The notes: generated by a model not told the origin, from the sequence alone. Positions 1 through 8,816 are shown, counted from the stretch's first letter. The stretch is 64,000 nt of DNA from Cupriavidus necator (GCF_013141915.1 NZ_SROX01000018.1:62001-126000), one strand, 5' to 3'. Numbers and translations: made by a program.

Positions 1-208
1 TCCAGCGCAGATTGTAGCGGTCGCCGCAATCGTTCGCGCCGCAAGTGCTCCGCGCCCGGCTTCGATGGCCACGCCCCTGCCTTCACCGAATACACCCTTC
101 GGCACTTCCGAATACAACGCAGCGGGCCAGCTACGCAATACTGTCGGGATCGCCGTGCCAGCCTCGCGCCCGCCCGCTGGCACCACCTGACGCACCGAAG
201 GAGACCAG

Positions 209-1375
209 ATGAGCATCAACGGCAAGGCCTATATCGTCGGGGCCTACGAGCACCCGACCCGCAAGGCACCCGACAAGACCGTGGCGCAGCTGCACGCCGA
301 GAGCGCCAAGGGCGCGCTGCAGGACGCCGGCCTGACGCTGGCCGACGTCGACGGCTACTTCTGCGCCGGCGACGCGCCCGGGCTGGGCGCGGTCAACATG
401 GTTGACTACCTCGGCCTGAAGGTGCGCCATGTAGACTCAACCGACACCGGCGGTTCCGCCTACCTGGTCCATGTCTCGCACGCCGCGCAGGCCATCGCCG
501 CCGGCAAGTGCAACGTCGCGCTGATCACGCTGGCGGGCCGCCCGCGTTCGGAAGGCTCCACCGGCACGCAGGCACGCAACTGGGGCGCCAACCTGCCCGA
601 CCTGCCGTTCGAAAGCCCGTTCAGCCCGGTCACGGTCAACCTGTACGCGATGGCGGCGATGCGCCATATGCACGACTACGGCACCACCGCCGAGCAGCTG
701 GCGTGGGTCAAGGTGGCCGCGTCGCACCATGCGCAGCACAATCCTCACGCGATGCTGCGCGACGTGGTCACGGTCGAAGACGTGCTGAACTCGCCGATGA
801 TCTCGGATCCGCTGCACAAGCTGGATTGCTGCGTGGTCTCGGATGGCGGCGGCGCGCTGATCGTGGCGCGCCCGGAAATCGCCGCCACGCTGCGGCGGCC
901 CAAGGTCAAAATCCTGGGTGCGGGCGAGTACATCAAGGGCCAGCTCGGCGGCGAAGTCGACCTGAGCTGGTCCGGCGCGCGCTTCTCCGGCGCCACGGCG
1001 TTTGCCGAAGCGGGCGTGACCCCGGCCGATATCAAGTACGCGTCGATCTACGACAGCTTCACCATCACCGTGCTGATGCAGCTGGAGGACCTGGGCTTCT
1101 GCAAGAAGGGCGAAGGCGGCAAGTTCGTCGCCGACGGCAACCTGATCTCGGGCGTCGGCAAGCTGCCGTTCAATACCGATGGCGGCGGCCTGTGCAACAA
1201 CCACCCGGCCAACCGCGGCGGCATCACCAAGGTCATCGAAGCCGTGCGCCAGCTGCGCGGCGAGGCCCATCCCGCGGTGCAGGTCGCCAATTGCGACCTC
1301 GCGCTGGCGCAAGGCACCGGCGGCTACCTGGGCTCGCGCCACGGCAGCGCCACCCTGATCCTTGAACGTGAATAA
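209..1375 (+). CDS. Thiolase-like (SCP2/lipid-transfer type) acyl-CoA enzyme
   Basis: A 388-residue thiolase-fold protein of the lipid-transfer/SCP2-thiolase subfamily, expected to act on acyl-CoA thioesters in the cytoplasm. The C-terminal half keeps thiolase-like signatures: a NNHPANRGG stretch near residue 330 and a Gly-rich GTGGYLGSRHG stretch before the end. At the place where true thiolases carry the nucleophilic cysteine, the sequence reads DSTDTGGSA (residues 76-84) with no Cys, so thiolytic activity is doubtful. An AAGGAGA ribosome site sits just upstream of the ATG. A DUF35 zinc-ribbon/OB-fold gene follows 17 bp later. This pairing is known for thiolase-like retro-aldolases of the Ltp2 type and for partners of acyl-CoA enzymes, so a complex of the two products is likely. 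The exact substrate is not visible. Confidence 0.85.
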   Translation: MSINGKAYIVGAYEHPTRKAPDKTVAQLHAESAKGALQDAGLTLADVDGYFCAGDAPGLGAVNMVDYLGLKVRHVDSTDTGGSAYLVHVSHAAQAIAAGKCNVALITLAGRPRSEGSTGTQARNWGANLPDLPFESPFSPVTVNLYAMAAMRHMHDYGTTAEQLAWVKVAASHHAQHNPHAMLRDVVTVEDVLNSPMISDPLHKLDCCVVSDGGGALIVARPEIAATLRRPKVKILGAGEYIKGQLGGEVDLSWSGARFSGATAFAEAGVTPADIKYASIYDSFTITVLMQLEDLGFCKKGEGGKFVADGNLISGVGKLPFNTDGGGLCNNHPANRGGITKVIEAVRQLRGEAHPAVQVANCDLALAQGTGGYLGSRHGSATLILERE

Positions 1376-1392
1376 AGCGCGGGAGCACTGAC

Positions 1393-1791
1393 ATGACGAC
1401 CCCCCACATCCCCGCCGTCTACAAGGCGCCCGACGAACAGCCCGACAACCTGCCGTTCTGGCAGGCCGCGCGCGAAGGCAAGCTGCTGGTCAAGGTCTGC
1501 GACGAGTGCGGCAAGCCCCACTGGTATCCGCGCGTGCTGTGCCCGTTCTGCATGGGCACCACCTCATGGAAGCAGGCCAGCGGCCGCGGCACCATCTACA
1601 CCTTCAGCGTGACGCGCCGCGCTGGCCCCAACCCGTTCTGCATCGCCTACGTGAAGCTCGACGAAGGCGTGACCATGATGACCCATATCGTCGATTGCGA
1701 TCTCGACACGGTCCGGATCGGCCAGAAGGTGCAGGTCAGGTTTTCGCCCAGCGACGGCGGCGCGCCGGTGCCGACCTTCACGCTTGCCTGA
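1393..1791 (+). CDS. DUF35 zinc-ribbon/OB-fold partner protein
   Basis: A 132-residue protein with an N-terminal rubredoxin-like zinc ribbon made of two CxxC pairs (C36/C39 and C50/C53), followed by an OB-fold (about residues 60-130). This is the standard architecture of the DUF35 family (DUF35_N plus OB-fold), whose members bind acyl-CoA and form complexes with thiolase-like enzymes. It lies 17 bp behind the thiolase-like gene on the same strand and is surely co-transcribed with it. The next gene converges from the other strand 50 bp downstream. The function is inferred as the accessory subunit of the upstream enzyme. Confidence 0.88.
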   Translation: MTTPHIPAVYKAPDEQPDNLPFWQAAREGKLLVKVCDECGKPHWYPRVLCPFCMGTTSWKQASGRGTIYTFSVTRRAGPNPFCIAYVKLDEGVTMMTHIVDCDLDTVRIGQKVQVRFSPSDGGAPVPTFTLA

Positions 1792-1841
1792 GGCGGCGCG
1801 GCAGGCAGCCGGCGCTGCGCCAGCCGCCTGCCGCCGGTGGC

Positions 1842-2717
1842 TTACTGCCGGCCGGCGGCCATGCTGCCGAACCTGCCGCTGCTGAAGTCGCTGAACGCCT
1901 CGGCAATCTGCGCCTCGGTGTTCATCACGAACGGGCCGTGGCCGACGATGGGCTCGTCGATCGGCTCGCCGCTGAGCAGCAGCACCACCGCATCGGTGCC
2001 GGCTTCGAGATTGACATCGTCGCCGGCACCATCCAGCACCACCATCTCGGCATCGCGCACGGTGGCCTCGGCGTTGACCGTGACCTTGCCGCGCAGCACC
2101 ACCAGCGCGGTATGCCAGCCTTCGGGCAGCGCCAGCCGCGTGCTGGCACCCTGGTTCAGGCGCATGTCCCACACGTGCATCGGCGTAAAGGTGCGCGCCG
2201 GGCCGCGCTTGCCCTCGTACTCGCCGGCGATCACGCGCACCGTGCCGGCGCCGTCGGGCATCGGCACTGCCGGGATATCGCGGTCGACGATGGCCTGGTA
2301 GCCCGGCGCGGCCATCTTGTCGCGGGCCGGCAGGTTGACCCACAGCTGCACCATCTCGAGCGCGCCGCCGCTTTGCGTAAAGGCGGGCGAGTGAAACTCT
2401 TCATGCAGGATGCCGGCACCCGCCGTCATCCATTGCACGTCGCCCGGGCCGATGACGCCGCCCTGCCCGGTCGAGTCGCGATGCGCGACCTCGCCCTTGT
2501 AGACGATGGTCACGGTCTCGAAGCCGCGGTGCGGATGCTGGCCCACCCCGCGCGGGCGCTGCGTCGGCGTGAAATCGGCCGGGCCGGCGTAGTCGAGCAG
2601 CAGGAACGGGCTGAGCTGCTTGCCGTGGCTGGTGTACGAGAACATCGAACGCACCGGGAAACCATCTCCAACCCAGTGCGGACGCGGTGCGCTGTAGACA
2701 CCCAGAATGCGCTTCAT
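1842..2717 (-). CDS. Pirin family protein
   Basis: A 291-residue bicupin of the pirin family. The N-terminal cupin carries the family's metal ligands as an HPH pair at H61/H63 and an ILHEE motif with H105 and E107, so an Fe(II)-type site is intact. Bacterial pirins have been reported as quercetin 2,3-dioxygenases or as modulators of central metabolism; nothing here tells which applies. The length matches the family (about 230-300 residues). The start is the ATG at 2717, which opens directly into the conserved N-terminus; no upstream in-frame start improves it. It converges with the DUF35 gene and lies 138 bp downstream of the PagL-like gene on the same strand. Confidence 0.9.
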   Translation of the reverse strand: MKRILGVYSAPRPHWVGDGFPVRSMFSYTSHGKQLSPFLLLDYAGPADFTPTQRPRGVGQHPHRGFETVTIVYKGEVAHRDSTGQGGVIGPGDVQWMTAGAGILHEEFHSPAFTQSGGALEMVQLWVNLPARDKMAAPGYQAIVDRDIPAVPMPDGAGTVRVIAGEYEGKRGPARTFTPMHVWDMRLNQGASTRLALPEGWHTALVVLRGKVTVNAEATVRDAEMVVLDGAGDDVNLEAGTDAVVLLLSGEPIDEPIVGHGPFVMNTEAQIAEAFSDFSSGRFGSMAAGRQ

Positions 2718-2855
2718 GTTGATCTCCGAGAATGCCCGGCACGCGTGGCAGGCAATGATCCATGACGCGATGATAGGTGGCGCGCCCAGCGAGCGGTAGG
2801 CAGCGGGATTGCGATGCAGCGTCCTGCGGCTGGAACGATGGCGCAGGCCGCCCCG

Positions 2856-3431
2856 TCAGAAGCGGTAGCGCAGGTAGCCCATGCTGAAGTTGGTGCCGGG
2901 ATTGGGTTCCTGGATCCCGGCATTGGACAGGTGCTGGAAGCGGTAGCCGATCGCCAGCCGCTGCGCCTTGCCGAAGGCGACGCCGACACCCACCATGTCC
3001 GAAAACTGGAACGCCGACCCCATGCGATGGCCGCCGGCGATCTCGGTGTGGCTCAGCACGCGCAAGCCAACCGAGGCCTCGACAAACGGCGTGGCGTATT
3101 CCCCCGCATAGCTGAGCCGGAAGATCGGCGACACGCCGAACTCGGTCAACTGGCTCGACGGCCGCGACGACAGCGCGCGCCAGTTGGCAACATTGACCTC
3201 GCCGTCCAGCGCCAGCGCCAGCCGGCTCGACAGCTGCCACTGCACGATATCGTCCCAGCGCGCCGACACTTCGTACTTCTCGACGCCGTGCCGGTTGTCA
3301 CGCCCATAGCCCGCCTGCAGCGAAAACGGTGCCGCGCCGGCAACGCACGGCAGCGCCAGCAGGCAGGCTGCAAACGGCAACGCGGCCGCGCGCTGCAGCC
3401 GTCCTGACAAGGTGTTTTTCTTCACTGACAT
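2856..3431 (-). CDS. pagL: Lipid A 3-O-deacylase, PagL-like
   Basis: A 191-residue outer-membrane beta-barrel protein of the PagL/acyloxyacyl hydrolase family, which removes the 3-O-linked acyl chain from lipid A in the outer membrane. A Lys/Arg-rich start and a hydrophobic stretch ending at about AGA (residue 33) form a Sec signal peptide. The PagL active site is visible near the C-terminus: H167 and S169 in FQHLSNAG, with E175 a few residues on. The protein ends in the aromatic YLRYRF pattern expected of a BAM substrate. It stands alone on the minus strand between pirin and the pyruvate carboxylase terminator, so it is probably transcribed separately. Lipid A remodelling of this sort usually lowers endotoxicity and changes polymyxin response. 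Confidence 0.85.
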   Translation of the reverse strand: MSVKKNTLSGRLQRAAALPFAACLLALPCVAGAAPFSLQAGYGRDNRHGVEKYEVSARWDDIVQWQLSSRLALALDGEVNVANWRALSSRPSSQLTEFGVSPIFRLSYAGEYATPFVEASVGLRVLSHTEIAGGHRMGSAFQFSDMVGVGVAFGKAQRLAIGYRFQHLSNAGIQEPNPGTNFSMGYLRYRF

Positions 3432-3612
3432 CCGTATCTGTCGGGCCGCGCCCCCGTGATGGGTGGCGCCACCACTTGGCTTTGATCACGGTCCAAGACG
3501 ATAGCAGCGCCCCGACATTGCGGAAGCCTGCGCCAGGCAAACACAGCGTTCCAATGCCGGAACAATGTGGCAATGCGCATGACGAGACCACGCATGCGCG
3601 CCGCATCCACGC

Positions 3613-3647
3613 AAAAAACCCCGGAAAGACCGGGGGTCTTCCGGGGT
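3613..3647 (-). terminator. Rho-independent terminator of the pyruvate carboxylase gene
   Basis: The hairpin has CCCCGGAA and TTCCGGGG arms with a short GC-rich centre, preceded on the plus strand by AAAAAA. On the minus strand this is a stable stem followed by a T run, placed 48 bp after the pyc stop codon. Its stem is nearly the same as that of the tRNA-Ser terminator 5 kb away. Confidence 0.85.
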
Positions 3648-3694
3648 CCACTGCCCGACCCACGCCGCCGCCGCGGCGTGCCACACCGCCCGGG

Positions 3695-6600
3695 TCAGCC
3701 CTTCAGCTCGACCAGCAAATCCTTCGCCGCCACCCGATCCCCGGCCTTCACATGCACCGCGGCAATCTCGCAGTCGCGCTCGGCGGCGATATGGGTCTCC
3801 ATCTTCATCGCCTCCAGTGCCAGCAGCGTGGTGCCGGCGGCCACGCGCTGGCCTGGCTGCACCGCCACGGTCACGATCGAACCCGGCATTGGTGCGGCCA
3901 CATGCAGCGGATTATCAGGCTCGGCAACCGGCCGCCCCTGGCGCGCCGCCGCGGCTTGCGCGGTACTGCGCTGCGCCACCAGCGTGGTGCGCGACTGCCC
4001 GTTCAGTTCGAACTGGACCTTGATCTTGCCTTCGTCGGCGTCAGGGTGGGTGCCTTGCAGCGAGACCAGCAGCGTCTTGCCGGGCTCGATGTCGATGGCC
4101 ACCTCTTCCTGCGGCTGCAGGCCGTACAGGTACGCCGGCGTGGGCACCACCGCGGTATCGCTGTACTGGCGCACATGCGCGTGGTATTCGGCCGCCTGCT
4201 TGGGGTACATCAGGTATGAGGCCAGCTGGCGGTCGTCGAGCGGCTGCTCGCATGCCGCGGCGCCCGCGGCGCGCGCCGCGTCGAGGTCGACCGGCGGGAT
4301 CTGGTCGCCGGGCCGGTACGGCGCCGGCGGCTCGCCGCGCAGCACCTTGCGCGACAGCGCCGCGGGGAAGCCGTCGGGCGGGAAGCCCAGTTCGCCCTTG
4401 AACAGCGACACCACCGATTCCGGGAAGGCGATCTCCTTGGCCGGGTCGCACACATCGGCGGCGTTCAGGTCGTTGGCCACCATCATCAGCGCCAGGTCGC
4501 CGACCACCTTGGAGGTCGGCGTCACCTTGACGATGTCACCGAACATCTGGTTGACCTCGGCATAGGCACGCGACACCTCGGTCCAGCGGTGCTCGATGCC
4601 GAGCGCGCGCGCCTGCTCGCGCAGGTTGGTGTACTGGCCGCCGGGCATTTCATGGCGGTACACGTCGGCGGTGCCGGCGCGGATCTCGGATTCGAACGGC
4701 GCGTAGTAGCGCCGCACCCCTTCCCAGTACATCGACGCCTCGTGCAGGCGCTCCAGGTCCAGGCCCGGATCGCGCTCGCTGCCGGCCAGCGCCGCGGCGA
4801 TGCTCGACAGGTTGGGTTGCGAGGTCAGCCCGCTCATCGCGTCGAGCGCGCCATCGACCGCATCGCAGCCGGCCTCGATCGCGGCCAGCGCCGAGGCGGC
4901 CGAGATGCCGCTGGTGTCGTGCGTGTGGAAATGCACCGGCAGCCCGGTCTCTTCCTTGAGCGCCCTGACCAGCGCGGCGGCCGCTTGCGGACGGCAGATG
5001 CCCGCCATGTCCTTGATGCCCAGCACATTCACGCCGGCCTGCTGCAGCTCGCGCGCGATGCCGACGTAGTACTTCAGGTCGTACTTGGCGCGCTTCGGGT
5101 CGAACAGGTCGCCGGTGTAGCAGATCGCGCCTTCGCACAGCGCGCCGCTTTCGCGCACGGCATCGATCGCCACGCGCATGTTGCGCACCCAGTTGAGCGA
5201 ATCGAACACGCGGAACAGGTCCACGCCCGCGCTGGCCGCCTGGCGCACGAAGAAGCGCACCACGTTGTCCGCATAGTTGGTGTAGCCCACCGCATTGGAG
5301 CCGCGCAGCAGCATCTGGAACAGCACGTTCGGCACGCGCTCGCGCAACTGCTCCAGGCGCTGCCATGGGTCTTCCTTGAGGAAGCGCAGCGCCACGTCGA
5401 AGGTGGCGCCGCCCCAGCATTCCAGCGAGAACAGCTGCGACAGCTCGCGCGCGTAGAACGGCGCGATCGGCAGCATGTCGGCGGTGCGCATGCGCGTGGC
5501 GAACAGCGACTGGTGCGCGTCGCGCATGGTGGTGTCGGTCAGCAGCACCGGCTTCTGTTCCAGCATCCAGCGCGAGAACTTCTCCGCGCCAAGCTCGCGC
5601 AGCCGGTCGCGCGTGCCGTACGGCAGCGTGCCGCTGGTATCGATGGCCGGCAGCACCGGCGCGGGCAGCGGCAGCGATGGCAGCGTGCGCCCGCTCATCT
5701 CGGTGTGCCCGTTGACGCTGATCTCGCCCAGGTAGCGCAGCAGCTTGGTGGCGCGGTCCAGGCGCTTGGTGAATTCCAGCAGTTCCGGCGTCTTGTCGAT
5801 AAAGCGCGTGGTGACGTCGCCGGCGCGGAACGCGGGATGGTTGATGACATTCTCGAGGAACTGCAGGTTGGACGCGACGCCGCGGATGCGGAACTCGCGC
5901 AGCGCCCGGTCCATGCGCCGCATCGATTCCGGCGCGGTCGGGGCCCAGGTGGTGACCTTGACCAGCAGCGAGTCGTAGTACGGCGTGATCACCGCGCCGC
6001 CATAGGCGGTGCCCGCATCGAGCCGCACGCCGAAGCCCGCGGCGCTGCGATACGCGGTGAGGCGGCCATAGTCCGGCAGGAAGCCGTTCTCCGGGTCCTC
6101 GGTGGTGATCCGGCATTGCAGTGCGTGGCCGTTCAGGCGGATATCCTGCTGGACCGGCACGCCCGCGGCACGCACCACGATCTTGCCGTCGGCATCGCGC
6201 GTGTTCTCGGTCATGCCGATATGGCCGCCTTCAGTGATCCGGATCTGCGCCTTGACGATATCGATCCCGGTGACCATCTCGGTGACCGTGTGCTCGACCT
6301 GGATGCGCGGGTTGACTTCGATGAAATAGAACTGGCCCGAGTCCGCATCCATCAGGAACTCGACCGTGCCGGCATGGGTGTAGCCGACCGCGCGCATCAG
6401 GCGCAGCGCCGACTCGCACAGCACGGCGCGGCCGGCAGCGTCCAGATACGGCGCGGGCGCGCGTTCGACCACCTTCTGGTTGCGCCGCTGCACCGTGCAG
6501 TCGCGCTCGTACAGGTGCACCAGGTTGCCGTGCGTGTCGCCCAGCACCTGCACTTCGACGTGGCGCGCGTTGCGCACCAGCTTTTCGACGTAGACCTCGT

Positions 6601-7198
6601 CGTTGCCGAACGCGGCCAGCGCCTCGCGCCGCGCCGCCGCGAGCGCCCCTTCCAGATCCTGCTCGCCCTCCAGCACGCGCATGCCGCGGCCGCCGCCGCC
6701 CCAGCTGGCCTTGAGCATCAGCGGATAACCAACGCCCGCGGCCAGGCGCTTGCACGCCTCCAGGTCATGAGGCAACGGATCGGTGGCCGGCATCACTGGC
6801 ACGCCCGCCGCGATCGCCGCGTTGCGCGCCGCCACCTTGTTGCCGAGCTTGCGCATCACCTCCGGCGACGGGCCGATCCAGCGGATGCCGGCATCGATCA
6901 CGGCCTGCGCGAAATCCGGGTTCTCCGACAGGAAGCCATAGCCGGGATGGATGGCGTCGACTTGCGCCTGCCTGGCAATGCGCAGGATGTCGTCGATGTC
7001 CAGGTAAGCCGCCAGCGGCTTCTTGCCCGCGCCGACCAGGTAGCTCTCGTCGGCCTTGAAGCGATGCAGCGCAAGGCGGTCTTCTTTCGAATAGATCGCC
7101 ACCGTGCGGACGTTCATCTCGGCGGCCGCGCGCATCACGCGGATCGAGATCTCGGAGCGGTTGGCAATCAGCAGGGATTGGATCGGGCGGTAGTCCAT
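3695..7198 (-). CDS. pyc: Pyruvate carboxylase
   Basis: A 1167-residue single-chain biotin enzyme converting pyruvate, bicarbonate and ATP to oxaloacetate (anaplerosis, cytoplasm). Domains in order: biotin carboxylase (about 1-450, with the Gly-rich ATP-grasp loop in KASWGGGGRGMRVLE), carboxyltransferase (about 530-810, with the TTMRDAHQSLFATR motif), the pyruvate carboxylase tetramerisation region, and a C-terminal biotinyl domain whose EAMKMET motif puts the biotinylated lysine near residue 1132. I chose the ATG at 7198 (MDYRPIQSLLIANRSEI), because an upstream in-frame ATG would add 31 residues unlike the family and because GGAGGG precedes 7198. It is a stand-alone gene ending in a strong terminator. 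Length and domain order exclude acetyl-CoA or propionyl-CoA carboxylase alpha subunits. Confidence 0.97.
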   Translation of the reverse strand: MDYRPIQSLLIANRSEISIRVMRAAAEMNVRTVAIYSKEDRLALHRFKADESYLVGAGKKPLAAYLDIDDILRIARQAQVDAIHPGYGFLSENPDFAQAVIDAGIRWIGPSPEVMRKLGNKVAARNAAIAAGVPVMPATDPLPHDLEACKRLAAGVGYPLMLKASWGGGGRGMRVLEGEQDLEGALAAARREALAAFGNDEVYVEKLVRNARHVEVQVLGDTHGNLVHLYERDCTVQRRNQKVVERAPAPYLDAAGRAVLCESALRLMRAVGYTHAGTVEFLMDADSGQFYFIEVNPRIQVEHTVTEMVTGIDIVKAQIRITEGGHIGMTENTRDADGKIVVRAAGVPVQQDIRLNGHALQCRITTEDPENGFLPDYGRLTAYRSAAGFGVRLDAGTAYGGAVITPYYDSLLVKVTTWAPTAPESMRRMDRALREFRIRGVASNLQFLENVINHPAFRAGDVTTRFIDKTPELLEFTKRLDRATKLLRYLGEISVNGHTEMSGRTLPSLPLPAPVLPAIDTSGTLPYGTRDRLRELGAEKFSRWMLEQKPVLLTDTTMRDAHQSLFATRMRTADMLPIAPFYARELSQLFSLECWGGATFDVALRFLKEDPWQRLEQLRERVPNVLFQMLLRGSNAVGYTNYADNVVRFFVRQAASAGVDLFRVFDSLNWVRNMRVAIDAVRESGALCEGAICYTGDLFDPKRAKYDLKYYVGIARELQQAGVNVLGIKDMAGICRPQAAAALVRALKEETGLPVHFHTHDTSGISAASALAAIEAGCDAVDGALDAMSGLTSQPNLSSIAAALAGSERDPGLDLERLHEASMYWEGVRRYYAPFESEIRAGTADVYRHEMPGGQYTNLREQARALGIEHRWTEVSRAYAEVNQMFGDIVKVTPTSKVVGDLALMMVANDLNAADVCDPAKEIAFPESVVSLFKGELGFPPDGFPAALSRKVLRGEPPAPYRPGDQIPPVDLDAARAAGAAACEQPLDDRQLASYLMYPKQAAEYHAHVRQYSDTAVVPTPAYLYGLQPQEEVAIDIEPGKTLLVSLQGTHPDADEGKIKVQFELNGQSRTTLVAQRSTAQAAAARQGRPVAEPDNPLHVAAPMPGSIVTVAVQPGQRVAAGTTLLALEAMKMETHIAAERDCEIAAVHVKAGDRVAAKDLLVELKG

Positions 7199-7410
7199 GG
7201 GCGGCAGGGAAATTCCCTCCGTGCGCAATGGCCGCGGAAGGTCGGGTGATGGAAATGGCGAAGGAAGGCGGGATCCAGCATGCGCCTGCAACCCAGCGGG
7301 CGCAAGAAACGAGCCACCGGCCCGTTTGCTGATTTACAAGAGGATTTTCAACCGAGACCAGTCACATGGAATTCAAAACTGCATTTCCCGGAATTTCGCC
7401 CGCCGTCCGG

Positions 7411-8334
7411 CTATCGCGCCGCACCGGTCTTGTCGAGGTGCAGGGCGAATTCAATGCAAGCCGCGCTGGGCCCCGTCCACTGGCCAAACCCGATCCAGCC
7501 GTGCCCCCTCAACGTGACCTCATCGCGGCGCAAAATGAATGGCTCGCCGCCGTCCATGCAGACATGGGTGCCGTTCGAGCTTCTGTCGATCAGCACATAG
7601 CGGCCGGCGCGGGGCTCGGCCATGGCCTGGAAGCGGGACGCCAGGGGGTCCGATACCACGATCGTCATGCCGGCGTCACGCCCGATGGTAACCGGCGCGG
7701 AGGCGGCGTTCACTTCGACCACAGTGTCCCGATAGCGCAACGTAAGCAGGGCGGCGTTCAGCAGCGGCTCTTTGAATCCCGCGACCAACGTCAGATCGGT
7801 AGCCGGCTGCCAGATCGCCTCGTACAACTCCACCGGCTGCGCCCTGCCGCGCACCTGGATCGGGTACAGGTAGCGCGTCATCTGGCGCAACGGCGCGGGC
7901 AGGTCCGCCACCGCATCCTTGCTGGTGATGATCTGTCCGCGCGCGGCAAGTCCGGCCAGTCGGGCCGCGAGATTCACGGCATCGCCGAATACATCGCCGG
8001 AGGCGTCGGACAGCACCGGGCCGTGGTGGAAACCGATATGGGACGACATGGCGAAGCCTGCCACCGGCGGCAATTCGGCGACCGCCCGCTGCATGTCCAA
8101 TGCCGCCTGCAAGGCCTGCTCGGCGCACGGAAACAGCACCATGACCTCGTCGCCGATGGTCTTGACCAGCCTGCCTTGCGATGCCTCGGAACAGGATTTC
8201 ATCGCACCCAGACAACGGCCGACCGCGGCAAGGGCGGCGGCGTTGCCCGCCCTTTCATAAAGCCGCGAACTGCCGCTGACATCCGCGAACAGTACCGACC
8301 CCTCCGATGCCTGGTGCAGCAGGTCCATGTGCAT
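7411..8334 (-). CDS. Class III nucleotide cyclase fused to an FHA domain
   Basis: A 307-residue cytoplasmic protein. Residues 10-170 are a class III adenylate/guanylate cyclase catalytic domain: metal-binding FAD (D18), GDEVMVLF (D62) and GDAVNLAARL with N121 and R125, the positions used for transition-state stabilisation. Residues 198-283 form a forkhead-associated domain with G218-R219, S233-R234 and the N254-G255-T256 loop, so it should bind a phosphothreonine peptide. No membrane segment is seen, nor a kinase gene next door. The open frame reaches through the tRNA-Ser gene, so the real start is the ATG pair at 8334/8328. A TTGAGC-17-CAGAAT promoter at 8395-8423 supports this. The nucleotide made (cAMP or cGMP) cannot be read from the sequence with certainty. 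Confidence 0.85.
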   Translation of the reverse strand: MHMDLLHQASEGSVLFADVSGSSRLYERAGNAAALAAVGRCLGAMKSCSEASQGRLVKTIGDEVMVLFPCAEQALQAALDMQRAVAELPPVAGFAMSSHIGFHHGPVLSDASGDVFGDAVNLAARLAGLAARGQIITSKDAVADLPAPLRQMTRYLYPIQVRGRAQPVELYEAIWQPATDLTLVAGFKEPLLNAALLTLRYRDTVVEVNAASAPVTIGRDAGMTIVVSDPLASRFQAMAEPRAGRYVLIDRSSNGTHVCMDGGEPFILRRDEVTLRGHGWIGFGQWTGPSAACIEFALHLDKTGAAR

Positions 8335-8394
8335 CCCGATCCGTACGGCCAGCCGACCCCGCCCTGTTGCCGGGGCCTGCTCCGCATGTAGGGA

Positions 8395-8423
8395 ATTCTG
8401 GCACCCGGAATGCTGATGCTCAA
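8395..8423 (-). promoter_or_regulatory. Predicted sigma-70 promoter of the cyclase-FHA gene
   Basis: On the minus strand, TTGAGC (8418-8423) and CAGAAT (8395-8400) are separated by 17 bp. Transcription would begin near 8388, some 54 bases before the ATG at 8334. The match is by eye only. Confidence 0.45.
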
Positions 8424-8545
8424 TATGAATCTGGATGCCGCGTGGCGCAGCGATGGCAGGGGATGCGCGAACGCGCGACGCAAGGCAAGGTTGGGGGCAA
8501 CACCGGCAGTTCGCCCATGGCGCGCGATGCGCCTTGCTGGCCCGG

Positions 8546-8582
8546 AAAAAACAAAACCCCGGAAGACCGCGATCTTCCGGGG
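8546..8582 (-). terminator. Terminator of tRNA-Ser
   Basis: The inverted repeat CCCCGGAAGA/TCTTCCGGGG around a short loop is preceded on the plus strand by AAAAAACAAAA. On the minus strand the stem and T-rich tail begin 18 bp after the tRNA 3' end. Confidence 0.85.
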
Positions 8583-8600
8583 TTCGCCGCCATTGCTGGC

Positions 8601-8690
8601 GGAGACGGAGGGATTCGAACCCTCGATCCAGGTTTTGGCCCGGATGCTCCCTTAGCAGGGGAGTGCCTTCGACCTCTCGGCCACGTCTCC
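8601..8690 (-). tRNA. serX: tRNA-Ser (anticodon GCU)
   Basis: The minus strand folds into a 90-nt class II tRNA. The acceptor arms are GGAGACG and CGTCTCC, the D-arm is the usual TGGCCGAGAGGTCGAAGGC, the anticodon stem is CTCCC/GGGAG around loop bases CTGCTAA, there is a long variable arm, and the T-loop reads GGTTCGAATCC. The GCT anticodon reads AGC/AGU serine codons. CCA is not encoded. It has its own promoter (8732-8760) and its own terminator (8546-8582), so it is a monocistronic tRNA. Confidence 0.96.
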
Positions 8691-8731
8691 CAAACTTGCG
8701 TTGTGCGAGGGAGCCACACAACGAAGCGCGT

Positions 8732-8760
8732 ATTCTAGCGGCGCCGTGCGTGGTGGTCAA
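8732..8760 (-). promoter_or_regulatory. Promoter of tRNA-Ser
   Basis: On the minus strand TTGACC (8755-8760) and TAGAAT (8732-8737) stand exactly 17 bp apart. The start of transcription would be about 35 bases before the mature tRNA 5' end at 8690, which is a normal leader length. This is among the best -35/-10 pairs in the window. Confidence 0.7.
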
Positions 8761-8816
8761 CAAAAAATCGATGACACAACACAAAAACCGCGCCGCCAGA
8801 AGTGTTCACGAACGGA

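Noticed and set aside
1..208. Possible gene end or promoter at the left edge
   Set aside because: A TACAAT-like element on the minus strand (11-16) lacks a -35, and no protein family is recognisable. I see only the ribosome site of the next gene.
4589..7249. An 886-codon open frame on the plus strand over pyruvate carboxylase
   Set aside because: It is the antisense shadow of pyc, caused by GC-rich codons. It is rich in Arg/His/Ala/Gly and shows no family motif.
8335..8784. Extension of the cyclase-FHA frame upstream by 150 codons
   Set aside because: It passes through tRNA-Ser, its terminator and its promoter, so it cannot be translated from one normal transcript.
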